A DNA stretch of 64,000 bases from Toxorhynchites rutilus septentrionalis. Lineage: Eukaryota; Arthropoda; Insecta; Diptera; Culicidae. A model generated the notes under the pieces. It was given only the letters and a program-made list of their open reading frames with translations. It did not search any database and was not told the origin of the DNA. How positions within the stretch are numbered: the first letter of the stretch is position 1; each line of letters opens with the position of its first letter. The DNA is taken from positions 74,089,794 to 74,153,793 of the forward strand of contig NC_073744.1 of the NCBI RefSeq assembly GCF_029784135.1, given 5' to 3'. Shown here piece after piece: positions 11,591 through 22,736 of the stretch. The translations under genes and the position numbers were made by a program.

Positions 11591-11910
11591 ATCGCCGGTC
11601 TTATTGATTTATAAAAGTTCTCTCGGTTATTATCTCAGGTTTCTTAAACATAACTTTCCGAAATCGCTATTGGAGATTGATACGGTACATTCGTTGAACA
11701 ATGGAATATATTGGCGGTCCGATTGGTTTTAGAGAAGTTCCCTTGGTTACCTTCTCAGGTTTTCCAAAGGTAACTCTCCGCCGTCGCAATTGGAGCTCGA
11801 TAAATAACGCACGTGATTAATAACGATATATATCATAATAATTTGACAGAAGTTCCCTCGGTTACCTTATCAGGTTTCCACACTCAACTATCCGCCGGCG
11901 CGATTGGATT
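11590..11910. repeat. Tandem units of about 115 bp (three decayed copies)
   Basis: Three successive segments share GAAGTTCCCTCGGTTACCTT followed by CAGGTTT, and then a GCGATTGGA-type block. A looser version of the same layout (CTTTTCAGGTCACC followed by GAAATGCATTTG) occurs at 16200-16500, in front of the second copy of the conserved segment at 16505-16876. The two regions therefore share an architecture. Confidence 0.55.
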
Positions 11911-11942
11911 TCTATGAAAAATTTGTTTTTACATGTTCATAA

Positions 11943-12285
11943 TCATGTTTACATGTTAACATAATCACATCACTTACCTTAGTGAATCCTGATACTCACC
12001 TCACCTTACTAACAACAGTCCCTTCCATGATAATCGCTAGGGAACCACGCTATAGAGGCGACCCTTCTGGCCTTCGGGCGGCGTTTATCATACTAACATT
12101 CCTTCCCTTCCCCTGGTGACTGTAAGGACGTGGCCGGCGTCGTTATTGACCATTTAAAGCTCGAACCACCGAAAATTGCACAACGAGAATGATTGCAATT
12201 TGGTTGGTTCAGGTCAATCACGGAGAGCAACTACGAATTGTACTGTCTACCCATACTCAAGCTCAAACTTAAAATCTTTTCAAAT
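11943..12285 (+). repeat. Conserved retroelement-like segment, copy 1
   Basis: Contains GAGGCGACCCTTCTGGCCTT, GACGTGGCCGGCGTCGTTAT and CAGGTCAATCACGGAGAGCA. The same blocks in the same order occur at 16505-16876. Copy 1 lacks a segment of about 50 bp around GTCCCAAGCGTCATTCTG that copy 2 has. It is GC-richer than its surroundings. I suspect part of a retrotransposon leader or LTR but could not identify the family. Confidence 0.6.
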
Positions 12286-12430
12286 TGAGCCCCTTTAGCG
12301 ATAGCGAAGGATGAAAACCATGGGATGAAGCAAATAGGCAGGCAGAAAAGCGATGCAGATTCGGTTATCTGAGTAGGAAAGGGAGATCTTTTCGCTCCCT
12401 TTCAATTTTAAGCTAGAGTAAGAATTCGGG

Positions 12431-12439
12431 TATATATAG
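12431..12439 (+). promoter_or_regulatory. Possible TATA box
   Basis: TATATATAG about 150 bp upstream of the 56-codon ORF at 12590. A TCAGTT initiator-like motif at 12475-12480 is 44 bp away, further than the usual spacing, and another TCA lies at 12453. It is consistent with a retroelement promoter but unproven. Confidence 0.35.
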
Positions 12440-12589
12440 TTCGGAGTCTTACTCAATAAGTTGGTTAGAATCCGTCAGTTCAATTTAGTCAGACAAACCA
12501 AAAGGTTCAAGACAGCAAGGAAATAAACAGTTCGATTTCGTAAGCAAACCAGGACGTATTTATTTCTCAAAATCAAGTTAACCATCAGG

Positions 12590-12760
12590 ATGAAGTCAGC
12601 CAAACCCAACCAGCCGAGTCCAACATCCGCAACGCCAGAACATCTCACAGGGAAGGAGTTCGAAAACACTGGCAAGAATAACAGAGCAAATCCCAAACCG
12701 AAAGACCACTTGCTTCACTCGGATGGACCATTCTGGAGCCGTCGGATTCTGAAGGGTTAG
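12590..12760 (+). CDS. Small uncharacterised ORF downstream of a TATA signal (possible retroelement leader ORF)
   Basis: A 56-codon ORF beginning MKSAKPNQPSPTSATPEHL, rich in Asn, Lys, Pro and Ser, ending WSRRILKG. An AATAAA-like signal lies upstream at about 12520, and the sequence in front of the ATG is not a strong start context. It is preceded by the conserved segment at 11943-12285 and the possible TATA box at 12431. No domain is recognised. It may be the start of a truncated gag-like ORF or simply chance. Confidence 0.25.
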   Translation: MKSAKPNQPSPTSATPEHLTGKEFENTGKNNRANPKPKDHLLHSDGPFWSRRILKG

Positions 12761-12959
12761 TGGCTGTCCTAGTCGGGATTTGCTGAAGTCTAGGGGCTTA
12801 GCCCATAAGAGAACCAAGATTACAAAATAGTGACAAAAATCCAGGGAAATAAGTTTCCCGGTTAATAGTAATGGTTAATATACAGTTCTATGAAATTACG
12901 GTAGTAGTTCCGATTAAATAGTCCAGAAATTGAGAAATGTTTTTAAATATGCAATGTGG

Positions 12960-13145
12960 GCTTTTTTATGCCTATCACTGTAAGTACAGTAGAGTAAAAT
13001 CGTGATTTTTGAAGATTGAAGGATCACTAGGAAATGTTTGAAACTATACTGCAGCGAAATTAAGAAAGATGGGCGTCAAAAAAAACTGTAGAGCAGTTAG
13101 AGAGCTTTAATTTGATTAATAGGAACAATCATGTTTATTATGCAC
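12960..13145 (+). repeat. Dispersed repeat family A, copy 1
   Basis: Contains GTAAAATCGTGATTTTTGAA, CTGCAGCGAAATTAAGAAAG and GAGAGCTTTAATTTGATTAA. Further copies lie at 16930-17240 and 18236-18640 (plus strand) and 28540-29090 (minus). This copy is cut at 13145, where the long-inverted-repeat element 13146-14600 begins, so that element inserted into it. Confidence 0.7.
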
Positions 13146-14600
13146 TAGCTGACCCGGCAAGCTTCGTCCCGCCCAAAATTTGTTTTTTGATATTGTTATT
13201 TTGTTTGCACTACCTTCAAACATTCACGTTTTCTTACTATGAAATAATTCATGGGTCCAATCGCAGAACTGTTCATTGATTGATCTTCTTATCGACCCCG
13301 TTGAATTTACCTTTTACTATAAAATTCCTTGTATTTTTAACAAAAATCATCATTATAATGTCAGACTATTTTCAGACACAATTCACGTTCGAGATTTTTC
13401 AACCACTTGAAAATAACATGTTTCTCCGTTACACGGAATAAATGTTTTATACAGAAAATATGATAGAATAAAGACAGCCCTAAATCGGACAATTCCTTCC
13501 TCGAGTTCTGCTCTTATCAACACATTCGGCGATACTTTTTTATTGGTATAGATAGAAGAAGATATAGAAGTGCGTTTCATCACATTAAAATCCATTTCCA
13601 GTTTCGAACAGAGATCAATTTCGCTAGCGCAAACATCTAATGGAATAACAGCACTTGCCACTTCGTAATTGAAGAAAAAATGGGAATTTAATTTTCCGAA
13701 TTTTCCCTTTTTCCTTCAAAGTTTTCCGAAAATTTTCAATTGTCATGTTTGGCTGGAATATTTTTGATTGAAATATGTGTAATATTTTTATGGGACTCCC
13801 TCTCCATTCCAGAAAAGGGAGGGGTGTCATACCATCATAGAAACATTACACATACCCAAAAACCCTCACATCCCAAATTTGGCTCCATTCGCTTGATTAG
13901 TTCTCGAGTTATGCAGAAGTTTGTGTTTGAGTGCCTCCTGTAATTTGTGCTCCCCCTTAGAGAGGGGGTGGAGAGTGTAACCATCATAGAAATATTTATT
14001 GCACCCTAAAACCTCAATATGACTAATTTGGTTTCATTTGCTTGATAAATTCTCTTGTAATTCAGAAATTTGTGTTTCATTTGTATACCAACCCCCCCCC
14101 CCCCCCCCCTAAGAGAGGAGGGAGGAGTATCTAACCACCGTAAAAACATATATTGCACCCTAAAACCTCCACATGCCAAATTTGGTTTCATTTGCTTGAC
14201 TAATTCTCGAGTAATGCAGAAATTTGTGTTTCATTCGTATGGCAGAGAGGGGGGTGGAGAGTTTAACCGCCATAGAAATATTTATTGCGCCCTAAAACCT
14301 CCATATGCTTAATTTCGTTTCATTTGCTTGACTAATTCCCGAGTAATGTAGAAATTTGTGTTTCATTTGTAATTCTCGTGAACGAGAATTGTGTCTGAAA
14401 ATAATCTGATATTATAATGACGAGTTCTGGTAGAAGTACTAGGAATTTTATAGTAAAAGGTAATTTTGAAGGGTAGATAGAGAAATCAATCAATGAACAG
14501 TTCTGCGATTGGACCTATTAACAGCGCTTAGTAAAAAAACGTGAATATGATAACGAAAAATAAATTTTGGGCGGGACGAAGTTTGCCGGGTCAGCTAGTC
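13146..14600. mobile_element. Non-autonomous DNA element with ~240-bp inverted repeats and internal minisatellite
   Basis: The left end starts CTAGCTGACCCGGCAAGCTT. The right end, read inward from 14600, starts CTAGCTGACCCGGCAAACTT. The match continues inward for roughly 240 bp on each side, through TCCAATCGCAGAACTGTTCA and GACACAATTC. The core is a tandem array (about 13800-14360). No transposase is encoded. Related sequence occurs at 56409-57015, and the same minisatellite unit without the termini is at 37190-37740. It is inserted in a family A repeat. Confidence 0.8.
13800..14360. repeat. Minisatellite, ~135-bp units, four copies
   Basis: Each unit has AGAAATTTGTGTTTCATTTG, then a C/G-rich tract (CCCCTTAGAGAGGGGG-like), then CATAGAAATATTTATTGC and CCTAAAACCTC. 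One unit carries an uninterrupted run of 18 Cs (14092-14109). The array lies within the inverted-repeat element. Long homopolymers here may be assembly-sensitive. Confidence 0.8.
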
Positions 14601-15440
14601 GACATATAAAATTGAAGCCAATGAGCTAGTCTTTTTTGAAAATAAATATTATACTTGCGAAAAAAAAGGTTCCTAGTCGTATAGATCTAGTCTCATTGCA
14701 CAGGAATACTGAACGAAGACTGAAAGCAAGTTAAATAAAATAAAATAAAAAACATCGTCCTCTATCTTTAACCGAGAGAACTATGAAATGGATTACAAGT
14801 AACACAATCAATAATTACAAAAATGAAAATCCAAATTCTTAGCAAATGTAGTATTTTTTCAAAAAAGACTAGATCATTGGCATCAATATGATGTGTCGAT
14901 TATCTGTATCAGTCCAGTTGTTCGAAAGTTACGATTTTTTCAAAAATGTCTTCTTCGGAAAAAGGTGAAAAGTTTGATTTTTTCAACCGAAAATTCATAA
15001 CTTAAAAACGAAAAAAACCACTTCTCTCATTTCTGAATATGTTATGTAAAAAATTCTCAGCTTTCAAGAAAAAAATATTTCAAAATATAGTGCCCTCTAG
15101 TCCAAAGCCATGAAAACAACAAAAAACAAATACAATCAATAATTACGAAAACAAAATCCGAGTTTTTGGCAAGCGTAGTATTTACTAGACTTAGTAGACT
15201 AAGGTTTTTTATTTAATTTGATATGTCGATCATCTGAATCGGTCTAGTAGTTTAAGAGTTACGAATTTTCGAAAAAAGTCATTTTTGGAAAAAAAATTAA
15301 AGTTTTGATTTTTTGGACCAATTTAAAATGGAAATGGGCCCTAATGAAAAAATTAAAAAAAAATACGAGTCTAATATTTTGCGAGAAAGAATAAATATAC
15401 CACTTTTCACGAAAATCTGAGAATATCGGTTTGACATCGA
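14601..15440. repeat. AT-rich dispersed repeat with 'TCGATCATCTGAATCGGT' phrase
   Basis: Two internal copies of a phrase like ATATGTCGATCATCTGAATC followed by AGTTACGAATTTT (about 14890 and 15220). Related phrases occur at 32810, at 33720-33760 (inverted) and at 33930. It is part of a dispersed non-coding family and no coding potential was seen. Confidence 0.5.
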
Positions 15441-16504
15441 TTATTCACAGACTCGATTATATGTGATTCGATTATATACAATATTGGACTTGATTGTATA
15501 CAGTTTGGATTTTTTTTTTTATAATTCAAATATGACTTATTTCAAGAAGAGTTTTGTGGTTATTTTACTGGATTATGGCGTTGTTTTTTTTCAACTCTCT
15601 CGTGTACCGTGGTTATGTGTGATAGCTTGCTTTTTAGAGCATGTTTTTTACAGCAGTGATATTAAGGATGGAATCCACTAACCACTAATTCTGCCAGCAA
15701 AATGATCCAACTGTATCGAGAAACATCAACATCCCAGCTAAGTACTATTAACAATTTGTTATTTTTATAACCGATCCGAAATGCAATCCGCTTCAAGTCT
15801 CTCGGTGTTGTGTGCGAGAGAGAGAAAGTGTCAGTCAGTAGAAGACTGCGGTGATGGCGGGTGCGTCAACGTAACATCGATTTTCTTTTCTTTTAAATCT
15901 AGCTAGACGTTGACTTTGATGTGTATGTACAAGCGGCCATAAGATCAATTGAATTATGTCATTCTAACCCTTACTACAAGAACAATGATTTCGTTAATAA
16001 TTGCTCGACTGATTACTTGAGAAATTGTTAGGTTTTAATACAAATCCAAATCGCAGGTATTAAGTTTTCCTTTTCGAGGTTCAAATATAAATTGCAAGAC
16101 TAGGTTCAAGATGCTAGAGTCCCAATTCGGAAAACTTCCGTGATTTCCGTGTATTACAATGGAAGAGCATGACGTGTGACTAGGCACAATTATTAAGTCC
16201 GATCCGAGTCTGATAAGACCTTATCAGGTGACCCTTCAATATATTCAATCTTCAAATGCATTTGATTTTCGAGTTTTTGCTCCGTTGAACAGAGGAGACT
16301 TTTCAGGTTACCGTTCAGCTGCTACGAAATGCATTTGATGTTCGAGTTTTCGTTTCAACGAGTAATTGGGTCCACGCTTACAAAATTAATTCACTTACCA
16401 GAGTTATGATCCTTTTGCAGAGACCTTTTCAGGTCACCCTTTAATATCTTCACGGCTACGAAATGCATTTGGTTTTCAAGTTTTCGTTTCGTCAAGTGAT
16501 CTCT
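15440..16504. other. Repeat mosaic leading into the second retroelement-like segment
   Basis: Begins with ACTCGATTATAT-type palindromic motifs (15450-15500). It then has less repetitive sequence and, at 16200-16500, three decayed units with CTTTTCAGGTCACC and GAAATGCATTTG. No gene is supported; ORF 15463-15681 lies in the repeat. Confidence 0.4.
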
Positions 16505-16876
16505 AGTTTGCGTTAGCATAATCACATTACTTACCACAGTGAATCCTGATTATTACCCCTTCCCACTAACAAACTATCCCTTCCATGATAAACGCTAGGG
16601 AACCACTAGGGAATAGAGGCGACCCTTCTGGCCTTCGGGCGGCGAATATCATACTAACATTCCTACCCTTCCCCTGGTGACTGTAAGGACGTGGCCGGCG
16701 TCGTTATTGATCATTGAAAGCTCGAATCACCGAAAATTGCACAACGAGAATGATTTGCTAGTCCCAAGCGTCATTCTGTGTGTTCTTTGTGCAATTTGGT
16801 TGGTTCAGGTCAATCACGGAGAGCAACTACGAATTGTACAGTCTACCCAAGCTCAAGCTCAAGCTCAAGCTCAAAT
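16505..16876 (+). repeat. Conserved retroelement-like segment, copy 2, ending in (CAAGCT)n
   Basis: Same blocks as 11943-12285, more complete here, ending in a short tandem of CAAGCT (about 16849-16875). The pairing of the two segments with upstream tandem units suggests two copies of one element type. Confidence 0.6.
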
Positions 16877-16929
16877 ATGACTTATTTCAAGAAGAAATGT
16901 AACCTTTCAACGATAAGGTGAAGTTTAAG

Positions 16930-17240
16930 TGGCTATTACATGTACAGTGTGGTAAAAATCGTGATCTTGAATGGTAAAAAGATTTTCCTTGAATTTTCAC
17001 CATGAATTGTTAATATCGATATTGCAGCCAAATTAGGAAAGATAGAAGTTAGGTGTCAAAGAACAAATTGTAGAGTGGTTAGAGAGCTTTAATTTAATTG
17101 AAAAAATACATGCAAACAAATGAATAAAAAATTTTTTTTTTGACTCGATTATATACATAATTCGATTATATACCGTGAAAAGAAATCAAAAACTGTATGT
17201 AATCGAGTTCGTCCTGTGATAAGAATTATATAATCGAACC
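16930..17240 (+). repeat. Dispersed repeat family A, copy 2, with ACTCGATTATATACA palindrome
   Basis: Carries the family A blocks (GAGAGCTTTAATTTAATTG) followed by TTGACTCGATTATATACAT and, about 55 bp later, the inverse ATGTAATCGAGT. The inverted motif recurs at 19345-19435, 28540-28615 and 32560-32610. Confidence 0.65.
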
Positions 17241-18235
17241 AAATAACATTAAAATTTGAAAACAATCTTCAATTCTTCCTCTGCTGATATGCTTTCCTCA
17301 TTTGTTTAAATATTCAGTCCAAATCATGCATGCAAGATGCAAAGAAATTCTGAATATATATTTTTCTGTAATTGACTGTAGTATTGTAGGTTTTGGGGAA
17401 AACATATTAACGATCAAAAGAACCAGCGATACACTGGCTTTTATACTTCTGGAAGAGTTTATACCATGCTTATCCATTTTTCCACATTCCTCAACATCCT
17501 CAACAAAATCGGAACGTTGATAATCCTCGGGAAACTACAAATGAATAAGCTGATTCTCTACAGATACCGCCGTTCCTGTGGATCTGGCGAAACTTGGTTA
17601 CGTAAATCGTGGGTCCCACACAATTTGACCAAAAGTTTCGAAGCAAATAGTGACGGGTGATGAGGGCGACTACAACAGTGTTGAGTGGCTGAAAACTTGA
17701 GGTAAGAGGAATAATTGGCTAACCCCAAAGTTGATCTCCACCCGAAGAAAGTCATACCCTGTGTCTGGTGGGATTGGGAAGGAATTCTGTATTATAAGCT
17801 CCTACTAAGCAACCAGTCGATACATTCCATTCCACTCTACAAGTTATTTCGAAGCCTGGCTAGGAAGTGCTATCCCTTATTCTGAATTTACCGAATATTG
17901 CACTCTCAGATTATTTTAGGTTTAGGTTCAGGTTTAGGTCCCTGCGAAATTCTCTTAAGGCCAAAAACTTCGACTCTATGGACAGAATAGAAAATACCGT
18001 GAAATACTTTCGATGTAAAAGTAAACATATTCTGTGAGGATATATTTATTTAGTTACGTGAAAGGTGGCAAGTGATTGTGGAACAAAATTGTGCATTTAT
18101 CTGTATATAAAAATGATGCTTTTGTTTTCCCAAAAATCATTACGAACTTTCCGGACAACTCAATATGACCTATCCTGATTTCTTCTTGATTTTTATTTTC
18201 ACTTATGCTGATTTTTGAAAATTATAGTTGGCAAC
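17241..18235 (+). repeat. Dispersed repeat family B, copy 1, interrupted by a mariner relic
   Basis: The left and right parts match 42060-42560, including AAAAACTTCGACTCTATGG, GCTTTTGTTTTCCC and GAAAATTATAGTTGGCAA. A classical mariner relic interrupts it at 17540-17860. The other copy is 41453-42557. Confidence 0.6.
17540..17870 (+). pseudogene. Classical mariner (DD34D-type) transposase relic
   Basis: Translated pieces fit the canonical mariner transposase: SWVPHNLTKSFEAN (the WVPHEL region), IVTGDEGDYNSVEWLKT (the catalytic MVTGDEKW block, with the Asp kept), and HPKKVIPCVWWDWEGILYYK with LLLSNQS (the WWDWKGVVYYELL block). They lie in different frames with stops and small gaps, and the N- and C-terminal parts are missing. 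It is distinct from the DD37E copies, so at least two mariner lineages occur in the window. Confidence 0.85.
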
Positions 18236-18640
18236 CCTGTAGAGCGGTTAGAGAGCTTTAATTTGATTAATAGAAACAATCATGTTTATTATGCATTTTT
18301 TGAGTAAAATTAGTAATAACACTTTGAAATCATCAACATCTAAATTTTTCGGTTCCAAAATGTTCTTTAAATCCACTAATTAAGATGTTTCACTACTATA
18401 TGCTGTCCTAAATTTTCTTGGTTTTCAAATGGAAGTAACCGAATCTTCTTACGTTGCGTACTTTTTGAAGTAGGGCCAGTTTAAGCCAACAGAGCTCGAA
18501 ATAGAAAAAAGTCAATAACTCTGTCATTGAAGAAATTCGAACGTATGCGTAGAGGGATTTTTTTCATCGAATACGACCTTCTATCACATTCTGAAACATT
18601 CCGGATATATGTAATTTAATAAGTGAGAAAGGTGTACTCT
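18236..18640 (+). repeat. Dispersed repeat family A, copy 3
   Basis: Contains GTAGAGCGGTTAGAGAGCTT, ATCATGTTTATTATGCA and CAATAACTCTGTCATTG with ATTCGAACGTATGCGTAG. The last two blocks are matched in inverse orientation at 28650-28700. Confidence 0.65.
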
Positions 18641-18680
18641 GACTTTAATGGGATAAATAAAAAATTAAATTCTTCTTATA

Positions 18681-19299
18681 CAGGGTTTTACAACGGTTTA
18701 AATTCCGAAAGTAAATTGAAATAAATCACACTTAGAATTCGAATATCGATGAAACTTTTATTTCAAATTAAAGTTTGGTTTATGCCATTATGTGTGAAAT
18801 ACAACATCATTCAAATGTCCACCTAGGGCTTCCTTGCACACATGAATCCGGAACAGGTAATTTTCAATGACTTTTCGGCACATATGAGGCGGTATCTCGG
18901 TCATAACTCCACGGATGTTGTCTTTCAAATGTTCAGGAGTTTGCGGAGAGTTGGCATAGACACGGTCTTTCGCATAACTCCACAAAAAAAAGTCGAGCGG
19001 GTTCAAATCGCAAGATCTGGACGGCCAATTGGCATCACCAAACGCGAAATTATATTATAAAATAAATTAGCGATTGTGACGACCAAAATCCGTCCGTAAT
19101 GCTCGAAAAACATTTGCCGGTTTTTCATCATTTCTATAGTATAATTTAACAAAATTAACACGTTGTGCGATGCTGAAACTATCCATATTGTAAAATGGCA
19201 GACATTCAACTAACGATATGACGCTTTGGTTGACAGCTATGTCAAACGGTTCTCAGCACAGGGCTGTATACTTTCGGAAGCCCGAAATGGAAAACCCTG
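18681..19299 (-). mobile_element. Internally deleted IS630/Tc1-related element with DDE transposase C-terminus
   Basis: The left end starts CAGGGTTTTAC and the right end reads AAAACCCTG, an inverted terminal match, with TA-like flanks (TATA left, TGTA right). Inside, the minus-strand ORF 19006-18788 reads NPLDFFLWSYAKDRVYANSP and ends with CKEALGGHLNDVV. This is the C-terminal end of the Tc1/mariner-related transposases with an NPLDFFLWGY block, and its Asp is the third catalytic acidic residue. The N-terminal and central parts are missing. Confidence 0.7.
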
Positions 19300-19616
19300 T
19301 GTATTCAAAAAAATTAAATTCAATGCCAGCAAAACAAAAAAACCAAATTTTTTTTCGACTCGATTATATACAGGAATCGATTATATACAGCGAAAAGAAA
19401 TTATAGTCTGTATATAAACGAGTCCGTCCTGTATTGCAGTGGAACCTCGATTATCCGCGAGCGGATGATCCGCGATGCGGATTATGCGCGACAGCGAGTT
19501 CCATAGTAAATCAATAGGCCTTCGCGGACTTTGTCAGTGAGTGGTAGGCACATGCAATTTTGTTTTGGTCATGGCTTTCACATCATCTAACCACTGGTGT
19601 ACACGTCCTTCTAGAT

Positions 19617-21439
19617 CAGGGGTTCTCAAACTATTTTGGGCAATAGACCCCGTTTCCAGAATTAAGTGACATTTCAGACCCCTATAGTCAATTTAAACAA
19701 ATATCTATTTCGAGTTTTCGTCCTATTCATACAAAATTCTTACTAATTTAAAGACTTTACAGTTGGTTAACCTGTTATAAGGCCGTAACAACTATATTGC
19801 CACCCTCAGAAATTGTTTTGGAATGGAATATTATTTCAATATTTTGCTTAACCAAAGACTTCTAAAAGTATCTGGCAATACTCCAATTTCTTTAGGATTG
19901 CTAGAAATGTACGATATTAATTTGGGAGTCATTTTTATGATTTTAAAAAAAGTTAAAAAAAACCGCGATTTCAGAGCGCTGGCAAAAAATTCTTCTTCAA
20001 TTCGTTGAACAAAGGCACAATTAAATGAGCCCTCAAGGCAGCGGCAAGCAGTGTTTTGGGGTTTAACGTGCAGTGGCAACTATATTCCCACCAATTTTTC
20101 TTTCCAACTTTCCAACTGTATTTTTTATCAAAGATAATATGTTCTTCCTCAGTTTGAGTCGATTCCTTGCCTTATAAAGGGTTCAACTAGGGTTGTCAGG
20201 TGTATTGAACAGTAAACTAAAAGTCTGGATTTGTATGGATTTTTGTCAACATTTTTCATATTTAATTGTGAATTTTATTGAACATTTTCACGAAAACGTC
20301 GTTTGATATTTGCGGAAGCGGACACGGTTTGCTGACGAACAATGACAATGAAGTGTCTTTCTCAAGGCAGGAAAAGAAGGATATTGGATTGAGTCTGTCC
20401 ACAAGGGCCATACTCAGGACAAGAACTGCAAAAGTTTAAACTATATAATTCAACACAATCAATCGAACAACATTTTTACGTCTGAAGTGTAAAACGTGGT
20501 TCAACCATTATTTCTTCCTATCATATATCGACGCAATATACTTAAACATGATGGTTTCAGACATGTGTATCAAACCTCTCTCTTCGGTGTTCAGTAAATT
20601 TTTGAGATAAGTTTTCTTAATTGTGGGAATGCCATTTCACCAGTTGTGGTTAGAACTTTACCGCAAAACATGACTACATTGGTTCGTTCATCCGGAGAAT
20701 AGTCTGAAAACCAACATTGCGCTCTCATTGCAGCTCTCTTAATTCCTCATCAATTGGCTGAATCATTTCTCTGGGAACTAGATTAGGAAAATTTTCCGTA
20801 AACGGTAGAATGGTTTGATGTGTAACTTTCCAAATCAACTCAATAGAGTCAAATGTGATTGCAGATTTTTTTGAAATCGGCGAAAATCTGGGCAAAGTGC
20901 GGAAAGTCTGGACTAGACAAAGGACGGTCTGGATATCTGGCGGCTTTACCAAACTCTGGAAGTCTGAAGCGAGTAAACTTGGCATCATTTTCTCATCGAA
21001 ATCCAACAAAATAAATAGATGTAAAATTATAAAGATATTAATTTATTGGTAAATATGTTCATACAAATTACATACACATACTGGAGTATTGTTGAAAAGC
21101 AATCGCACGTTAATATTAAAAACAAAATAAAAAAAAAAGTTTGTTTTGTGATGAACCTGGTCTTTCTTTCTTTTTTTACTAATGTAATCTCTCGAATAAA
21201 ATTGATAAATGAGGGTATTGAAGCTCCAACAAATTTAAGAACGCAAATGCCAAATTTATTATCTTATACGAACTTATGCGCGCTCATCTATTTGTTGAGT
21301 TTTTGAAAAGTACAACGATAATGCTTTCTACTAGAAATCAATATGGATCACGTAACACAACTTATACTGTATCCTGAAAATTTTAAACAAAAACTTGTGT
21401 TAATCGAGTGGTCGATATCGACCACTATAAGAACCTCTG
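19617..21439 (-). mobile_element. hAT-type element with 8-bp target duplication
   Basis: Starts CAGGGGTTCTCAAACT and ends AAGAACCTCTG, forming short inverted termini. It is flanked on both sides by TTCTAGAT (19609-19616 and 21440-21447), an exact 8-bp duplication typical of hAT. The minus-strand ORF 21009-20725 includes FTENFPNLVPREMIQPIDEE, which may be part of a decayed transposase, but I cannot confirm the family from motifs. Length is 1823 bp. Confidence 0.75.
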
Positions 21440-21500
21440 TTCTAGATGAATAGTCTGATGATTTCTGTATTGATAAAATATAGTTTTCATGCTGAAATAT

Positions 21501-22560
21501 TGTAGCGGACCGGGTTTCAAAAGACAACCCGGAACCTACGGCCAGCTTGAAGAAGGCTAAAAGCTTAATTTTCCCGACCTCTCTTGAGCAATTGGTTTAA
21601 GCGCCACCTCTTTCGAGGACCAATCGCCGCGTTCGAATGCCCAGCTAGAGGCCTGACACGCAGGCCTAAATTTTGTCCTTTTGTAAGGATCGGGGGATGA
21701 TCGAGCTGTACCAATTCCAGCAAGTGAAGGCTGATGGAAGACACCCGTAGAAACACCAGAGGAAACGTCAAACGCCTGAGAATCACTCCAAATACGACGG
21801 AAAACTTCTGGAAAACTACCTGGGGAGTGCTGTGAGGACACAAATTTCCTCACCCACTCTTTCTGCTTTCGGGATACGGATTTCCACCGGTTCGTTTTTT
21901 CCAGTGGATTTGTGGAAGGCGCGGCCTTCTTCAATGGAATTGGATCACCAGGTTTCGCCAAAAAGAGTTTCCCTGTTTTTACAATTATTTCACAATTAGA
22001 AACAGTCCCTATATTATTTAATCTATGTACCTGTCGTTGCTTTTTAGCTCGTTAACAACAATGAGCGTTTATCAAATTAGTCGAAACACAATGCTCATAC
22101 TGAAACAATTCGAATTTAGTATCACAAAGACTCCACGTTATAAAAAAAAACTTACAATTAACGATCGCGAACAAAACGCACAATGGTTCCGCGATGTCGG
22201 ACAGTTCTGAGTAAAATGGTCGAAGAACATTGTAGTCCTTAGATAAACCGCAGGGTATCTCGCGATTCAGAGCTCAAGCTCAGCCGAAGACAATTCCCCC
22301 AAAGCATCCCCTTGTGTGCATCTTGCTTCAACTAACCGTCCTTGAATACGACCTTCTCATCCCCCTTCCCAAACTCAAGGCCACGAAAGTAAGCGCTGCG
22401 CGAACAGACACTCATTGGCCGAACAACTTTGGCGATTGAGCTTTCGCCCTGTTCCAGGGAGGTGGGATGGGAAATCTAAGCTCTTAAGTATACTTTCTGG
22501 AGTATCTTTTAGATCAGTTGTGACTTAGTGGAGGTACACATGTTTCAGTGTGAATATTTG
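21501..22560. other. Possible LTR-retroelement relic with an unrecognised 134-codon ORF
   Basis: GC-richer than its surroundings and starts TGTAGCGGACCGGG, like many insect gypsy-type LTR starts. The minus-strand ORF 21961-21557 begins MAKPGDPIPLKKAAP and is rich in Ser, Pro, Lys and Arg. No domain is recognised. I see no convincing second LTR, primer-binding site or pol motif, so the assignment is tentative. Confidence 0.3.
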
Positions 22561-22599
22561 AACTTGAATATTTAAATGTGACTTTACGAATGCTTACTA

Positions 22600-22730
22600 A
22601 TTATACTACCAAATAAATAAATGTATAAATATATCTATATAAATAAATAAATGAATATATTCAAAAACACTGTAAATAAATAGATTCCAATATAAATAAA
22701 CACAACTAAATAAATATGCACACAAATAAT
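22600..22730. repeat. AAATAAAT-rich low-complexity tract
   Basis: Dense AAATAAAT/TAAATA repeats with drift, immediately left of the palindromic MITE. Confidence 0.7.
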
Positions 22731-22736
22731 AAATAG

